Shown: positions 21,565-32,441 of the stretch, one piece after another
Layout of the letters: each line of letters begins with the position of its first letter
How positions within the stretch are numbered: position 1 is the first letter of the stretch
Origin: Apodospora peruviana
Taxonomy: Eukaryota > Ascomycota > Sordariomycetes > Sordariales > Lasiosphaeriaceae
NCBI GenBank assembly: GCA_033439685.1
Contig: JAUEDM010000003.1
Location: forward strand, 1,704,001-1,768,000
DNA: 64,000 bases
Direction: 5' to 3'
Translations under genes and position numbers: made by a program
Notes under the pieces: model-generated
Seen by the model: the letters and a program-made list of their open reading frames with translations, nothing else
Told to the model about the DNA's origin: nothing
The model's database searches: none

Positions 21565-23511
21565 TCAATTGGCAACCAACTTTTCTTCTGCAGCTCTGAG
21601 TGCTGATTGAAACACCTTGACGATGTGGTCTGTTTCCTCGAGGCCTACGCTGATGCGCACTAGATCGGGGTCGACCCCGAGGGTGGCCACCCAATCAAGC
21701 TCCTGGTAGTGGGCCAAGAGAACATAAGGAGAGGTGAGGGTGAAATTTGTCCCTAGACTTGGGCCCTTGGCGGTGTCGATGGCATCATAAAAAGCAACCG
21801 CTTGGACGCGATTATGGAAGCTTATTGACAGCAGCCCTCCATATCCGCCCCCTGGCAGCTTACAAACCTCGTAGTTTGGCCGCGACTCAACAATCTTGGG
21901 GTAGTATAGTGTCTTGATGGCTGGGTGCGCCTGGAGGACGTTGCAGATGGCCTCGGCGTTTGCGTTTATCCTGTCAATACGTGATACAAAATCGCGGCTA
22001 TTGCGTTCCATGAAAATGACATCCTCGGCCCAGTATGTATCCTCGAACTCTTTCTGCGCAAAAGCCTTCAGGGCGGCGTAGTAGTGGCTGTTTGGGTTGA
22101 GAATGGCACTGCCCCCCATGACATTGCAGTCGCCCGAAAAGATCTTTGTAAGGCTGCTGACGACGATGTCGGCAAACGGCAGAACGTTGATGTTGGCAAA
22201 CGTACCAATGGTCTCATCCACCACCACGGCAAAGTTGAACTTGTCGGCCAGGTGGCGGATACGGACGAGGTTCGGGCAGGTGAGCAACGGGTTACCCGGA
22301 AACTCGCAAAAGAGGGCAAGAAAGCGCTCGCTACCCTCCAGTCGTGCCTCCAAATCGTCGAGGTCTGCCTCGGACGCGTGCCCGTAGAAAAGACATCCGG
22401 GTCCAAATTTCTCGAGGATCTTGAGTGTATCAACGTAGGGAAACCCGTAGTCGATGCTCTTCATGCTGCCGCGGCAGCCGAGGAGCGCACGATGGGCGTT
22501 GAAGATTGCATTCATGCCGCAGGGGAACAAATACACGTCGTCTTCTCTCAGATTCACGACGCCGCGTGTATTTGATTCCATCTTGGGCAAGGGCGAGGCA
22601 CCGAGCTCCTGGTCGCTGCGCAGCGCCCCGGCAATTCTCCTCTTAATGGCGGACTTGGCTGGGGCAACAAAGGACATGTCGAGATTCCTGCCGAAGCGTT
22701 CCTCGAGAAAGCGGGATGATTCGTGTGCCTCCTCACCGTGGCTTTTATTGCCGTTGAAAATGCTTATCCCTCCGTCGAGTGATGAAGGCCGCTGGTACCG
22801 TCTCGGTCCTCTGCACGGCTTCTGGGCGGCGACCGAAGGACTCGTGGGCGAGTCATCAAGCCGAAGCAGGCCGTCCCTGAAGAGGCCGTGGCAGAACTCA
22901 GCCCTGCGACTTGACACACCGTCTCCTGAGTGCTGCCAGTACTGCTTGGCGTAGGGGAAAGACTCGTGCGAGAGAAGCACGGCGGATATGGCGGGACAGA
23001 GGGGCTCCAGGGCTCTCGCTGACGGGTTCGAGGCATCCAGCACAAGGTGGATGATGGCGAGCTTGGAGGCAACGGCAGGCGGGGCGCGTGCCTTGATGAA
23101 GCTCACACAGCGAGCAGCGATCTGGCGGGTCGGGAAGAGCATCGCCCTCGAGTTTTTGGCGGCATACTTGGCTGCGAGCTCACTGGCAAAAGCCTCAATG
23201 GACCGGTGGATGAAGAAGCTGAAAGCAGGTGTCAGCTGGCGCAACGAGAGACGGCCGAAGAAAGGGGGAAAGAAGGCACAGAACACACCGGGGATAACCC
23301 GTCGTCATGCGATTGACGACCCAGTCCTCGCCCTCCTCATAGCCGACATTTGCGCTCCACGTTGGCAACGAGACACTCACGGCCTGAGGCGAAGGTCTCG
23401 GTCAGTTATTGACTAGTCATAGACACCGGGTTCCAGGTTAAGAAGAGGAGAAAGGTGGCATACATGAGCGGTATCCGGCGGGATGGACTCGCCGAGCTCA
23501 AATTCGGGCAT
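21565..23511 (-). CDS. STR2: Cystathionine gamma-synthase (fungal type)
   Basis: PLP enzyme that joins cysteine to an activated homoserine to form cystathionine, in the cysteine-to-methionine route. Three exons: 23511-23464, 23383-23289, 23218-21565, giving 598 aa. The N-terminus reads MPEFELGESIPPDTAHAVSV, then SLPTWSANVGYEEGEDWVVN, as in fungal enzymes, which carry a long N-terminal extension of about 200 residues before the aminotransferase-like fold. PLP-fold markers seen are FPCGMNAIFNAH, VVVDETIGTFANINVLP, and the Schiff-base Lys in SSLTKIFSGDCNVMGG. The C-terminus has LVRISVGLEETDHIVKVFQ. The first two exons are short, so a search on exon 3 alone would miss the true start. Confidence 0.92.
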
Positions 23512-24846
23512 TTCTGCTTTCAATTTTTTTGAGGACGCAGACTCGGTGCAGCAAGAAAAGTCGGGTGCTCACTGGGGTTGAGGGACAGTCCAAGTGTGTG
23601 TCTTTTGCTGTGCTGCTGTTGTGGTTCTCTATTCCGAGTATCATTGGAATCCTGCACGGTGGTTATATTAAGACCTAAACCGCCACATCGTGGGGACGGA
23701 ATGACAAGGAAACCTGGGACGCGGGATGGAATCCACTGGTAGTCAACGTGGGGTGGAATTGAGGGACCGCAGTAGCCAGGCACTGCAGGCACAGCATGTT
23801 CATTAGTAAAAGTACAGTTATATTGTGGTCACCAGAAACAGTACGGGTCCAGTTCCTCGACTTTTATGCTCGATTCCGATCATCGGAGGTGTTGCACACG
23901 AACGGGGATGGAGGTGACGGAGGAGGAGGGGCAATGGAAAAAAATTCATCAACCTAAGGTCCCGGGCAGGCAGACAAAGACGGGAGTCACCTCAAGTGCT
24001 GAATGGGACTTGAAACAACGCTATGCTCCGTACTTGTGCTCTATCTTCTGTACGGGTTATTGCATACATCGAGATACATGGAAACCCATACCCGATAATA
24101 CACTATAATACCCCCTCAACTACGGATGCCCGTGCATGCTCTGTAATGCGTATTCCGTATTCCGTACAGTACGGAATACATCTGGTACCTCCGACTGCAC
24201 CCTTGTCCAATATCCCACTGTGTTCGGTATTCCGTATTGCATACGGATCTGTATCCTGTACGGAGTACGGAATACGTTCCGTACAGGTACAGAATAATGG
24301 ACGGATTATCATTTCGTACAAATACCTTACTCTCGACATCCCGCACCTGCCTTGCTTACCTTGGGGGTGGCCTAGGTGCTTCGTTTCTTGCTCGGTGCTT
24401 GATTATACCTACTTGAACCATTCTGGGGCGTTATCCCAGTCTGTAGACCACGGATACCTTCATTTCCCTACACCACACCAGCACGACGTGTTAGGGGCTG
24501 CCGACAGCCTAGATAACTGTGGCGTTGGGTCTACCATCTCAACACGGGGGCTATCTTGCTTACCTCTTCACGGTCAAACGAGGAACCACTTGAGCAATAC
24601 AACTAAAAAAACGCCAATATAATTCCCAAACCTAGTGAACTAACCACCGCGTAGAATTTGTCTACGGACCGAGGCAAAACCCAATCAAACGCCAAAGAAA
24701 AAAGAATAAGGAAATCGAAAGATCCAAGTGCCCTCCAACCTCCCTCCTGTCCCTGCGCCTGCTCGCTACCCAATATCACCTCCTGGTTAATGTACATTGG
24801 AACCCCATTAGGTGTACAAACGAAAACCTGCCGCGATACCAGAATC
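23512..24846. other. Gene-free spacer with inverted-repeat cluster
   Basis: About 1.3 kb. Short frames present (24023-24622 plus, 24603-25025 minus) do not resemble proteins of known families, and the latter overlaps the neighbouring gene in another frame. The notable content is the hairpin cluster at 24150-24287. Confidence 0.5.
24150..24287. repeat. Cluster of TACGGAATAC-type inverted repeats
   Basis: At 24157-24179, GTATTCCGTAC and GTACGGAATAC form a perfect palindrome of 11-bp arms with one central base. GTATTCCGTAT recurs at 24227-24237, facing ATACGGAT at 24241. CCTGTACGGA (24255-24264) and TCCGTACAGG (24278-24287) are perfect 10-bp arms with a 13-base loop. All three share the CCGTA/TACGG core. 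No flanking duplication or coding sequence marks it as a complete transposon. Confidence 0.7.
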
Positions 24847-25904
24847 CTAGTAGTCGGGGTGAGGTCTATACTGTTTAGGGCGTTGATTACCTTCACCGAC
24901 GCGACTAATGCTCTCACTTGGCGTAATGGAGTCATTATCGCTGTACACGGCTTCATTATCCTCCCACCCTGCTCCATACCCTGGTCGGTGCGTCGAGTGA
25001 CTGGCTGACGACGGTGCGCTTTCATAAATCTGTCGAGTATCCTGTCTGCGGAGGCGTGGGAGCCTTACCTCGGATCTAGGATTAGGGGGTAACTTTACGC
25101 TTCTAGGTGCTTCGGTCGCGTACCTCATTGCTCTGTCAAGATCACGATTTGCTCTTTCAACGACAGGATCTCTAGAATCGCCCATCCGTACACTAGTCGT
25201 TATACGCGTACCACCTGATCTGAAGATGTGTTCATCCCCTGGCCACGAACCTACGGGTTCTACGGTGGACGAGCGACGACGATGGCTAGGGGCCCTGGAC
25301 GGGAGCCTTACCGTGCTCTGGGAGACAGAACTCTTCTCCCAGTCAGAACGGCTCGGGGTCCTGGATGGGGCCTTAGACGGGGGCCTTACCGTGCTCTTGG
25401 ACACAGAACTCCCGCTATCAGAAAAGCTCATAGCCCTGGACGGGGGCTTTGCCGTGTTGCTCTGGGACACATAACTCCGCCGGTCAGGATCGACATCGAA
25501 ACTTCTCCTGTCGCTTCCGGCCGCACTAAGTGAACGCACGCTCGAATATCTGAAAAAGCTTGCAGACGGTGGATAAAGCCCAGGCGCCGGCGCCGGCCGA
25601 TAACAGTGTTTAGGGTCACGGCCATGATCCAGATTCTCATCGAATGGCTGTCTGCCCCGGGAGTGCTGTATTGAGTTTCCGCTTAACGAAGTTATATCGG
25701 ATGGCGGTGGGGAGAAAAGCGGGTAATATGTTTTGGTTCTCTGAGAACCGATACCGGAAAACAACCCCTTTTTACGGTGGGTTGACAGTCTATTGGCCGT
25801 GGACAATGTGGTTATACTTCGGATCGGTCGTCTCCCCCCGGGGGTATCCCGAAGTGCTCAGGACGATAGGGCAATCCATGCTGACTCGAGGAATAATTAC
25901 TCAT
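24847..25904 (-). CDS. Unrecognised Ser/Arg/Pro-rich disordered protein
   Basis: Family not recognised. Two exons, 25904-25818 and 25740-24847, give 326 aa. The large exon alone has no usable ATG at its 5' end. Joining it to an upstream exon reading MSNYSSSQHGLPYRPEHFGI through a 77-bp GTATAA..TCTCAG intron supplies a start and keeps frame. The protein is almost wholly low-complexity, with imperfect repeats around PPSKAPSRTPSRS, VRLPSRAPSHRRRSS and VSQSTVRLPSR, many RRS/SR pairs suited to phosphorylation, and a C-terminus ending KQYRPHPDY. No signal peptide, membrane segment or enzyme motif is visible. It could be a cytoskeletal, septal or RNA-associated linker protein, but this is a guess. 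Confidence 0.6.
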
Positions 25905-26929
25905 CCTGGAATAGCTAACGTACTACGATTTAATTGTGTCTTTCGACTTCAGCGTCGCGGGGAGGAACCCTTGTAGCGGTGATAATACGATGCCGGCACT
26001 GTAAGTCTTTGAAAAGGCAACGATGAGGCTTTTGAAATGGATAGATGACCAGCTGTGGAAGTGGTGGAATTGATGGAAATATATTATATATAAAACCGAA
26101 CAAAGTTGCAAGGCCTTTACCGCCCTCGAGATCTAAACACAATAAGGTTGACGAACTTGGACCTTCCACCAGGCGGCCTACTCGAAATCGTCCCGGGCCG
26201 ACTATCATCCTCCTGGCCATCGTAAGTTTGGGTGTCGTTGACGTTGGTGCTTTGGTCCAAACACGGGATGGCAAAAAGGCGAAAAGAGACACAGGGCCCG
26301 CGGAGTCAAGGAATAAACGTACCAACTAGCCGGGCTGGCCTGTAAAGGCCATACGCGCATTCGTGGCTTGTACGGCCAACATGTCAATATTTTATCCCAA
26401 CGTGGCTTGGCTTTGTGGTCCCCTTCCACCTTGCTTACAATACATACCCACTGCAAGCACACTGTAATAGTGCGACCTGAACTCCCATCATCGCATGTTG
26501 ACTTCCATTTGCACTATATTCAATCATAAAAAAGGCAGTGACTCGGTGAGCGAAAAGCAGACCAGTTGGAATTGGCGACGACAAGGACGGGGAATGAGCA
26601 GCGGGTTCTGACTCCGGCATCTAAGCCGGACTCCCGGCTTTACGGAGTAGGGGACGGTGGTGGGATGGGAGGATAAAGGCGGATCAAAGGCGGCGGGCAG
26701 GTGGTTGGACGTTTCCGCGGAAACTGAAACCGTACAGCATTGCCACCACCAAAAATGAGAATACGCATCCTACACGCATGCGGCTTGCTGGTGCAAATGG
26801 TTTCGTATTTGTTGGTGATTGTAAGACAAAGACCCGGCCGATCCTCCAATCCGCACCAATCAGCTCGGTTTCTTTTTTTTCAGAATAGAAAAGCTTAGAT
26901 TACATGTGAAGTAGGCGCATGTTCCCAGC
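25905..26929. other. Spacer between two minus-strand genes
   Basis: About 1 kb with no credible gene. The frame 25930-26325 (minus) lacks family resemblance. The right end is the 3' flank of the secreted protein gene. Confidence 0.5.
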
Positions 26930-28533
26930 TTATGAGACAAACCGCCGCCTTGACAGGCGCGGGAACCGATTTACATCGCGCCGGAACGCCGCCTGATTCC
27001 CGGCCCCATTAGCTGCCCCGGCACTACCAGCGACTGCGGTTCCGTTTGCTGCGCCGGCAGCACCCCCGTCGGCTCCTTGCCCGGCATCGCCATTGCCAGC
27101 TTGTCCACCATTACCAGCGTTACCAGCGTTACCAGCTTGGCCAGCACCCTCGTCGGCTCCCTGCCCGCCGTTGCCGCTACCGCCCTGACCAGAACCTCCG
27201 TTTGCTCCTTGTCCGCCATTGCCACCCTGGCCAGCACCGCCGTTCGCTCCTTGCCCGGCATCGCCATTGCCAGCTTGTCCGCCAGCGTTACCAGCGTTAC
27301 CAGCCTGGCCAGCACCCTCGTCGGCGTTTCCGTTTCCAGCCTGTCCGCCGGCATCCGCGCCTTGTCCGCCGTTTGCGTTGGCCCCGCCACCAGCATCACC
27401 GGCTTGCCCCGCGTTCGCATCGGCCGCGCCGGTGGGGGCGCCTGGACCCAGCTGTACGGCAGATGCTGCAAGCTCAGCAGCTGCTTGACCCTTTTTACCG
27501 TTGTTGGCAGCGTCGTTCACAACGTTGCCGCCCCCGGATACCGTGAACCGCACGCAATCATCCTGGGCTCCTCGCTGGGCGACCGGCATGATCACAGGTT
27601 GGTGGTTGGCAGCCGAGGTCAGCGTGCAGAGGCGGTAATTCCCCGCAGCAAGTCCCCCCGTCACCGTGGTGTTCAACGTGCCCTGGCCGTTGCCATTATC
27701 GTTTATGCCCTTGAAGAAGGAGAAGAGGGTTGGATCCGGGGGCTGCTGGTTGTTGCCCATGTCCTGAATGGTGACGTGGGTGTGGCCGACAATAAGGCCA
27801 TCCTGCAATGTCTGAGGGGCAGAATAATAGGCGGCAACGGCATTGGTGAAGGATCCCGCCACCAGATTCGAGACCTGAAGGGTAATGTCAAAATCCGTGC
27901 CTCCCTGGATATCGTCGCCATTTTGGGGACTCAGTATCACGGTCGACACCATGTTGTTCTTGGCAGGGATCTGGCCCATGACTGGCAAGCGAGTTAGCGC
28001 TTCGGAACCTTACGTCTCGCGGAGAAGGATAACTTGCCTATGCCGTTGCATGACCCCTCGGTGTTTTGCAGACCGTTGGTTAGCGTCTGGCCTTTGCAGA
28101 AGTTGATGAAGTTGTTCTGCGAGGTCTGGGAAGCTGCCTGCACAGCCTCCGCGCCGAGGGAGTCTAGACCATCAACAAATGAGCCCTCCTGGATAACATC
28201 TGGGTCCAATGTAGTCCCCCCTTCGTTTGCGTTGGCGTTTCCATTGCCACCGTTGCCAACGTTCCCGTTGCCGCCGTTCCCATTGCCAGCCTGACCGCCA
28301 TTACCGTTACCATTCCCATTGGTATTGCCGCCTCCTTGACCACCATTGCCACCGCCGTTTCCACCATTGCCATTACCGTTGCCGTTACCATTACCGTTCC
28401 CACCATTCCCGTTGCCGTTGCCGTTGCCATTACCGTTCCCACCATTCCCATTGCCGTTGCCGTTGCCATCGTTGGCCTGGGCGAGGACCAGCGTGAACAG
28501 CAGCGAAGCGCTGAGAAGTCTTCGGATGGACAT
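26930..28533 (-). CDS. Secreted protein with Asn/Gly-rich repeats
   Basis: Two exons, 28533-28038 and 27981-26930, giving 515 aa. A signal peptide (MSIRRLLSASLLFTLVLAQA) is followed by about 80 residues of (GN)n and GGNGNG repeats. Next is a conserved domain of about 220 residues found widely in Pezizomycotina secreted proteins, with NFINFCKGQTLTNGLQ, CNGIVMGQIPAKNNM, VGHTHVTIQDMG, NYRLCTLTSAANHQPV and RGAQDDCVRFTV. The C-terminal third is Gly/Asn/Gln/Ala repeats such as GQAGNGDAGQGANGG and ends in a basic tail. The intron is GC-AG (GCAAGT donor), and its removal gives the conserved GIVMGQ join. A cell-wall or surface role is likely but unproven. Repeat number probably varies between strains. 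Confidence 0.82.
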
Positions 28534-31199
28534 GCTGCCCGACGCCTAGAATGCAGAGATTACACAACTATGAGAGAAACTAAAAGAAAGATGGACGAGA
28601 AAGCGAAAGATTACAGAAACACGGTCAACGTGAATCTTGTCTTGACTGGCAAGACTAGGGCTGGATGGGCGGAAAGGACAGAAAAAAAATAGAAAGGAAA
28701 GTAACAAATCAAGACTAAGCAAGACTTGGCTAGCAAAGGCGACGAAGGGTGAATATAAAAGGGATATCAAGAAACGAAATCAGTCTTCACTAGATGAGCT
28801 GGCCGAGGCGGACCACCAAATACTTATCTGTCTTGGCAGATATGGCAAGCCTGGCAACACGGAGGGCATCGCTCAAGGTCGGGGGCATGACAAACAACCA
28901 TCTTGCGGTTGCACATGAGGACGTTGAAACTGGATGTGAGGAGGACTTGCTCACGCGCCGAGGCTCTCGTCGGCTTGAACTTCAGTTGAATTGTGCTATA
29001 CCGTAGCCCACAACCTCGTAGCACATCGGGCCTATGAGACAGTCCTGCATGACAGGCGAATGGAGAATGCAACAAACAGGGACATGAGGGCTGGCGACCT
29101 AGGCGCACCCGGCAATCATACAGGTGGCCAGGCTGGAGATACAAGAAGCGCAAACTACCCGTAGTATGAGGCTTAATGATGGACGTCGCGTCACCGGGCC
29201 CGTCCACGTCGATCAGAAAGGCAGTTGTCGCGAAAGCGCAGGCCAGACCGAGAGGCAATAGGTGGTCCACAGAATAAGCTCGCAAGATAAGAGTATCGGA
29301 GGAGGTCTAGGTTTGGTGACTGAAGTTGGCCGCCGTTTCGTGCTGACCAACAAGTCTGACAGGCTGACTTGGCTCAGGGCTAAGGCGCACTGTGCCGAGC
29401 GCGTCCAACCGTCCTGAGTCCGATTGCTGCACTGTGAAGTCCCGGGGCATGCGGACTCGGACCCGTCATCCCAACTCATCCAAGAAATGTCTGCGAAACA
29501 TGAACAAAAAAAGCTGAGGCATGCCGGAGACGTGTGGAATGATTGTAGCACAAGTGCATACCTGGGTATTAGTACCTATATAGGCTTGTTTTCGTGACCA
29601 ACCTGGCGGCCGCGAAGTGGCGGCGATGATACCTGACCCGAAAGGTGATGGTTCCAAGGTGTGGGTAAGAAACACCCCCCACTGACCCAGGTGCTGGGTT
29701 CATCGATGTTCGGGGGTCTGGTCTCGGGTGAGTGCCAAGCTCCACACTAATCACCGACCCGAACCCGACCCCGCTGCCCCGATCAACCCCGGAAAGTCCC
29801 CGTAACCACTAGTTCTACCATGCCGTACTCTTCACGAGTTCGGGAGCAAGTGTTTAAGGTATCCGCAAGTCTATATAGTATTTGGGTAGATTTTCTACTC
29901 AGGTTTGTGTGTTCGTTTCGGTGTCCAAGTTGGAGCAGGCCACGCTTTATCGAGGAACATGGTACCTACTTACAGCCCCTTCGTCTGCCGCGTCGAGTGA
30001 TCCGTATCCATAACACTTATTATCGTATCAATCAATCTACAGTCGACCGGCGAATAAATTCGCCGAGAGCCAGAGCCGAGCGTTCAATAGTGAGATGCCG
30101 ATGCAGAGCAATTCACTATCCATCCGAACCCCAGGCTGCAGCTCACGTAATCCGGATGCCCGAAAAGAAACCCAATGACCCGAATACCGATACAGCTCAT
30201 ACCTAGGTCAAGGCTCCGGAGTATCAGTTGGCCCCAAAAGTCCGCTGAATAATCCGTATAGCAGTGCAGCCTGGGGAGCTTACCTCATTTTCGGTCAACT
30301 ATTACTTTCTTCCGGTATTTCTAATTTGTACACCTTCCCTACGGGTTACTGGCCGCGGGGTTCCAGAATCTTTGCATGCTGCTATGCACGTCTGACGGCC
30401 AATGGGAGCGCGGCGGTGAGCTGAGTGGTGAATGGTTCAAGACGCGGCTTTGCGTCGTGAATGTCGGAAGCCATTGAACACGTCGGGTCAGCGTCGGGTC
30501 TTGCTAGTTACAACATCAAGATTCCCACGCAACAATGGGCTCGCCGTTAATGTTTGTCAAGGCTAATAAGGCACATTTATACAGGTGTAACGGATCCGTA
30601 CCTCGTATTAGCTAAGGTATATGCCACTGTCAGGATCTTAATATTGTTCGAAATTCGGCTCGCGATCGACTGCATTCTTTGAGACGATCCCCGGAACCGT
30701 GACTATGGGTTCCGCATCCGTTGAAAGCAAGTTCGGATGCTTTAGGTATTCTCAGGGCCATGTCATATCCCGACCGCCGACAGGAACTTCTGTAGAGATA
30801 CTGTAGTGCCAGACCGCTTACCATCCCGCGCCAAGGCCAATTCACTTCAGTCTCGTCTCCGCCCTTCAAGGTAACGGCCGACACTCCGCTTCCGATAATC
30901 CATAAAGCCAAGTCTCCCACACCCCTCCACGATCTTGAACCCCGACGTCCTGACTTTTCGCCAATTACTTTTATCTATCCAGCTCTCGAGGTATCTAGAC
31001 AGCTACCTAGTCTCAACATCGCCGCCCACGACCATCCTCATTCCAGCCCCGAGATCGAACAGTGCTCGCTCAGTCTCACCGACAACCATTGCATCACGTT
31101 CGCGTGCGTTCCTCGCCCGTTCGCTCTTACTTATCCCAGCGTGACTTCTTCTCAGCATTTGGAGTTGCAGCGTCAGAAGACTTCTTTCACCCGAACAAT
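28534..31199. other. 2.7-kb gene-free region
   Basis: Frames 28824-29285 (minus), 29213-29551 (minus), 29820-30206 (plus) and 30630-30920 (minus) were inspected; none shows a family motif or a spliced extension. Two promoters face outward from it: the secreted protein gene on the left and EMG1 on the right. This is the longest stretch without a gene after the left edge. Confidence 0.5.
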
Positions 31200-32441
31200 A
31201 TGTATTCCCCAGAACACAGAGCTGGTAAACGGCCACGTAAGTCCTGGACACCACATATCCCATCCTGTGCTCTTATGTTTCTGCTTCCCAATTGCCCTTG
31301 CAACCATTTTGCCTTGACAATCCCCCCCCCCCCCCCTCCCGTGAGCCTGCTGTAGTGGTCAAGTGTGTGGTGCCAGCAGAGCAGCAAACGCAGAGTCCCC
31401 CAAAAGGGGACGGGAAGAAAAAATCTGAGCGGTGTGAATCCGGCCCCACCTAAGTCAGGTGGTCAGCCGAACGCCGCCCGGTCCCACACACTTTTCCGAC
31501 TTCTTTCGGCTGCTTATCGTGCGCTCCTCGCCTCCATCTATCGCCAGCAACAGTCCTAAATTCCCTTCCCATCCATACCACTATACATCTGGAAGCTTCT
31601 GACTTCTACGATCCGATGACAGGAACCCAATCACTGCCTCCTCCGGCGCTGCCGCAGCTGGTGGCCGAGCAACACGTCCCCATTGCGCCGACGGACAAGG
31701 ACACCAAAAGGCTCATTGTTGTGCTGTCCAATGCCAGTCTTGAGACCTACAAGGCCTCCCACGGCGGCGCGAGTCGAATGGGAGTGCAGAGAGAGGACAA
31801 GTATTCGCTCCTCAACAGCGATGAGCATATCGGAATCATGCGGAAGATGAACAGGGATATTAGTGACGCTCGGCCCGACATCACCCACCAGGTTCGAACG
31901 AACAGTCCTTCCCGCAATTCAACATTGTGGCCCCGCTACTGACGCTGGGTTATCTTTCTTCTAGTGTCTGCTCACCCTCCTCGATTCACCGGTCAACAAG
32001 GCAGGTCGGCTGCAAATTTACATCCAGACCGCCAAAGGCGTGCTGATCGAGGTCTCGCCGTCGGTTCGCATCCCGCGAACCTTCAAGCGATTTGCCGGAC
32101 TGATGGTCCAGCTGCTCCACCGACTCTCTATCAAGGGCGCCAACTCGCAAGAGAAGCTGCTCAAGGTGATACAGAATCCCATCACCGACCATCTGCCTCC
32201 CAACTGCCGCAAAGTCACGCTGAGCTTCGACGCACCGATGGTGCGAGTACGGGAATACGTCGACACCCTCGGCCCCAGCGAGAGCATCTGCGTCTTTGTG
32301 GGTGCCATGGCTAAGGGTGCAGACAATTTCGCGGACGCATACGTGGACGAAAAAATCTCAATCAGCAACTACAGCCTGTCGGCCAGCGTCGCGTGCAGCA
32401 AGTTCTGCCACGCGGCTGAGGATGCGTGGGACATCATCTAG
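31200..32441 (+). CDS. EMG1: Ribosome biogenesis protein Emg1/Nep1, 18S rRNA pseudouridine N1-methyltransferase
   Basis: SPOUT-class enzyme that methylates a pseudouridine in helix 35 of 18S rRNA and is needed for 40S assembly in the nucleolus. Three exons: 31200-31236, 31596-31891, 31965-32441, giving 269 aa. Exon 1 encodes MYSPEHRAGKRP; exon 2 opens PSDFYDPMTGTQS before HVPIAPTDKDTKRLIVVLSN. The SPOUT fold carries CLLTLLDSPVNKAGRLQIYI, VRIPRTFKRFAGLMVQLLHR, and the C-terminal SAM-binding knot VGAMAKGADNF and ISNYSLSASVACSKFCHA. The first intron is 359 bp, long for this window, and holds a 15-base C run. If that join is wrong, translation would start at the in-frame ATG at 31617, losing 19 residues. 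Confidence 0.92.
31322..31336 (+). repeat. Poly-C tract in EMG1 intron 1
   Basis: Fifteen consecutive C, followed by TCCC. Such tracts are prone to slippage and to sequencing error, so the exact length is uncertain. It lies within the inferred first intron, about 260 bp before the acceptor. Confidence 0.9.

Noticed and set aside
24847..25806. Taking the disordered protein as a single-exon gene starting at 25806
   Set aside because: The codon there is TTG, not ATG, and the frame is closed upstream; a spliced upstream ATG exon fits better.
28219..28490. Short repeats in the Asn/Gly-rich gene as a CRISPR or satellite array
   Set aside because: The repeats are codon-level GN/GGN units in an open reading frame of a secreted protein; no spacer pattern exists.
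28824..29285. 153-residue minus-strand frame in the 2.7-kb empty region
   Set aside because: Cys/His scattered without a finger pattern, no family resemblance and no neighbours in frame.
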